This document shows positions 4,893 through 5,734 of a stretch of DNA of 5,734 nucleotides, one piece after another. The first letter of the stretch is position 1. Each line of letters opens with the position of its first letter. This DNA is from Burkholderia sp. (GTDB lineage: Bacteria > Pseudomonadota > Gammaproteobacteria > Burkholderiales > Burkholderiaceae), in the NCBI GenBank assembly GCA_028292565.1, contig JAQGMD010000216.1, positions 1-5,734 on the forward strand. The letters are read 5' to 3'. Position numbers and translations under genes: made by a program. Under the pieces are notes generated by a model. It did not search any database. It was not told where the DNA came from and saw nothing but the letters and a program-made list of their open reading frames with translations.

Positions 4893-5726
4893 ATGCTGAC
4901 TATGCAACCGTTGGAAACCAAATCCTCTTCGATTCCGACTGGGACACCACCTGTTGCGGGTAGCGGCTGGCAGCGTCACCGCAAGCTGTGGTCGAACCTG
5001 AAAGAAGTCTGCGACCAGTTGTCCATCACTGCTCCGGCTTCCGTGTTAGACGAAGCAACGCTTTTTCAGCACGTCCAGTTCAAGGCGGGACAACGCATCC
5101 ACACGATCGGCCAGGCATTCGACATGCTCTACGTCGTCAATTCCGGTTTCCTGAAGACGGTCATGGTGGACGAGTCCGGGAATGAACAGATCCTGGCGTT
5201 TCCGATGAAGGGTGACTTGTTTGGCATCGACGGCATCCACAGCAAACAGTTCACCTCCGAAACGGTGGCATTGTCCGAGTGCGACGTTATCCTCGTTCCA
5301 TTCAAAACATTTACTGCACTGGGACGCATGCACGGTGATCTGGAAACGGCGATCTATGGCGTGATGAGCCGTGAGCTGGTGCGGGAACAAGCGATGATCA
5401 GCTCGCTGGCCACCCTGAGCGCGGAAGCGCGCGTCGCACGTTTCCTGGCCTTCCTTTCGGAGCGTTATACCCAGATGGGCTATTCGGGCACGCAGTTCAA
5501 TCTGCGCCTGACTCGTCATGAAATCGGAAATTATCTCGGACTGACGCTGGAGACCGTAAGCCGCACGCTGTCTGCCTTCAATGCAATCGGACTGATCTCG
5601 ATCGAACAAAAGTCCGTTGTTCTCAATGACCTTCCTGCGCTGAAGACGCTGCGTCGCCTCCCTCCGTCCCAGACACGTTCGAAGATGAAAGAAGAGAAAG
5701 AAGCGGCGCAGCTGGCTGAAGCATGA
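4893..5726 (+). CDS. Crp/FNR-family transcriptional regulator, FNR paralogue lacking most Fe-S cysteines
   Basis: This 277-residue regulator has a cyclic-nucleotide-binding-like beta-barrel (about 57-140), a dimerisation helix (141-168) and a C-terminal winged HTH (about 175-245). Regions closely resembling E. coli FNR include GNEQILAFPMKGDLFGIDGI (96-115) and LTRHEIGNYLGLTLETVSR (206-224). In the recognition helix, E220, S223 and R224 match the FNR residues that read TTGAT half-sites. FNR binds its oxygen-sensing [4Fe-4S] cluster with Cys20, 23, 29 and 122. Here only C40 aligns with Cys29; K31, S34 and I133 take the other places, and the second cysteine (C130) is offset by three. Direct oxygen sensing through that cluster is therefore unlikely. 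The start at 4893 follows AAAAGGGA; a second ATG at 4902 is possible. An additional N-terminal stretch (1-30) and a charged tail (256-277) extend beyond usual FNR limits. It could be a FixK-like regulator activated by another system. Confidence 0.92.
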   Translation: MLTMQPLETKSSSIPTGTPPVAGSGWQRHRKLWSNLKEVCDQLSITAPASVLDEATLFQHVQFKAGQRIHTIGQAFDMLYVVNSGFLKTVMVDESGNEQILAFPMKGDLFGIDGIHSKQFTSETVALSECDVILVPFKTFTALGRMHGDLETAIYGVMSRELVREQAMISSLATLSAEARVARFLAFLSERYTQMGYSGTQFNLRLTRHEIGNYLGLTLETVSRTLSAFNAIGLISIEQKSVVLNDLPALKTLRRLPPSQTRSKMKEEKEAAQLAEA

Positions 5727-5734
5727 TCGGCGCG

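Noticed and set aside
5046..5609. A 187-codon minus-strand frame opposite the FNR-family gene.
   Set aside because: The plus strand encodes a well-matched Crp/FNR protein throughout, so this is its antisense shadow.

Overview
The window reads as chromosomal DNA of a GC-rich proteobacterium, most likely a betaproteobacterium of the order Burkholderiales. The grounds are an expanded-type tripartite tricarboxylate transporter (TTT) with a 'Bug' binding protein, a CbbR-like LysR fragment and an FNR paralogue with betaproteobacterial-style sequence. A family such as Oxalobacteraceae is a guess from general resemblance, not a demonstrated placement.

Left half (1-2913, minus strand): a three-gene TTT operon in the order tctC-tctB-tctA. 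It encodes a secreted periplasmic solute-binding protein, the small membrane subunit and the large membrane subunit. tctA runs off the left edge and lacks about its last 100 residues. Each gene has a clear Shine-Dalgarno sequence. A stable 9-bp hairpin sits between tctC and tctB, where it could help set the ratio of binding protein to membrane subunits.

Middle (2914-4140): a non-coding stretch, probably holding the tct promoter, is followed by the effector-binding half of a divergently oriented LysR-type regulator. Its DNA-binding N-terminus is absent, and a one-base frameshift is visible at the junction, so it is a decayed gene. Directly after its stop codon lies a 202-bp non-autonomous mobile element (MITE-like). 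It has 45-bp imperfect terminal inverted repeats (40 of 46 aligned columns identical), a TAA target duplication, and an internal hairpin. I consider this the most distinctive object in the window. Removing it and one TAA leaves the LysR gene only 26 bases from the next gene, so the two were probably once a co-transcribed pair.

Right half (4141-5734, plus strand): a small stand-alone PAS-domain protein, a 267-bp intergenic region rich in inverted repeats including an FNR-box-like site, and a complete Crp/FNR-family regulator. This regulator keeps the FNR recognition helix but only one of the four FNR cysteines that bind the iron-sulfur cluster. A PAS sensor next to an FNR paralogue with an FNR-like site in its leader suggests a redox or oxygen-linked regulatory locus, but no signal or target is shown by the sequence.

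I did not find a clearly new multi-gene system, CRISPR array, tRNA, rRNA or phage module. The main leads are the MITE and its consequences, the broken regulator beside an intact transporter, and the clusterless FNR paralogue.
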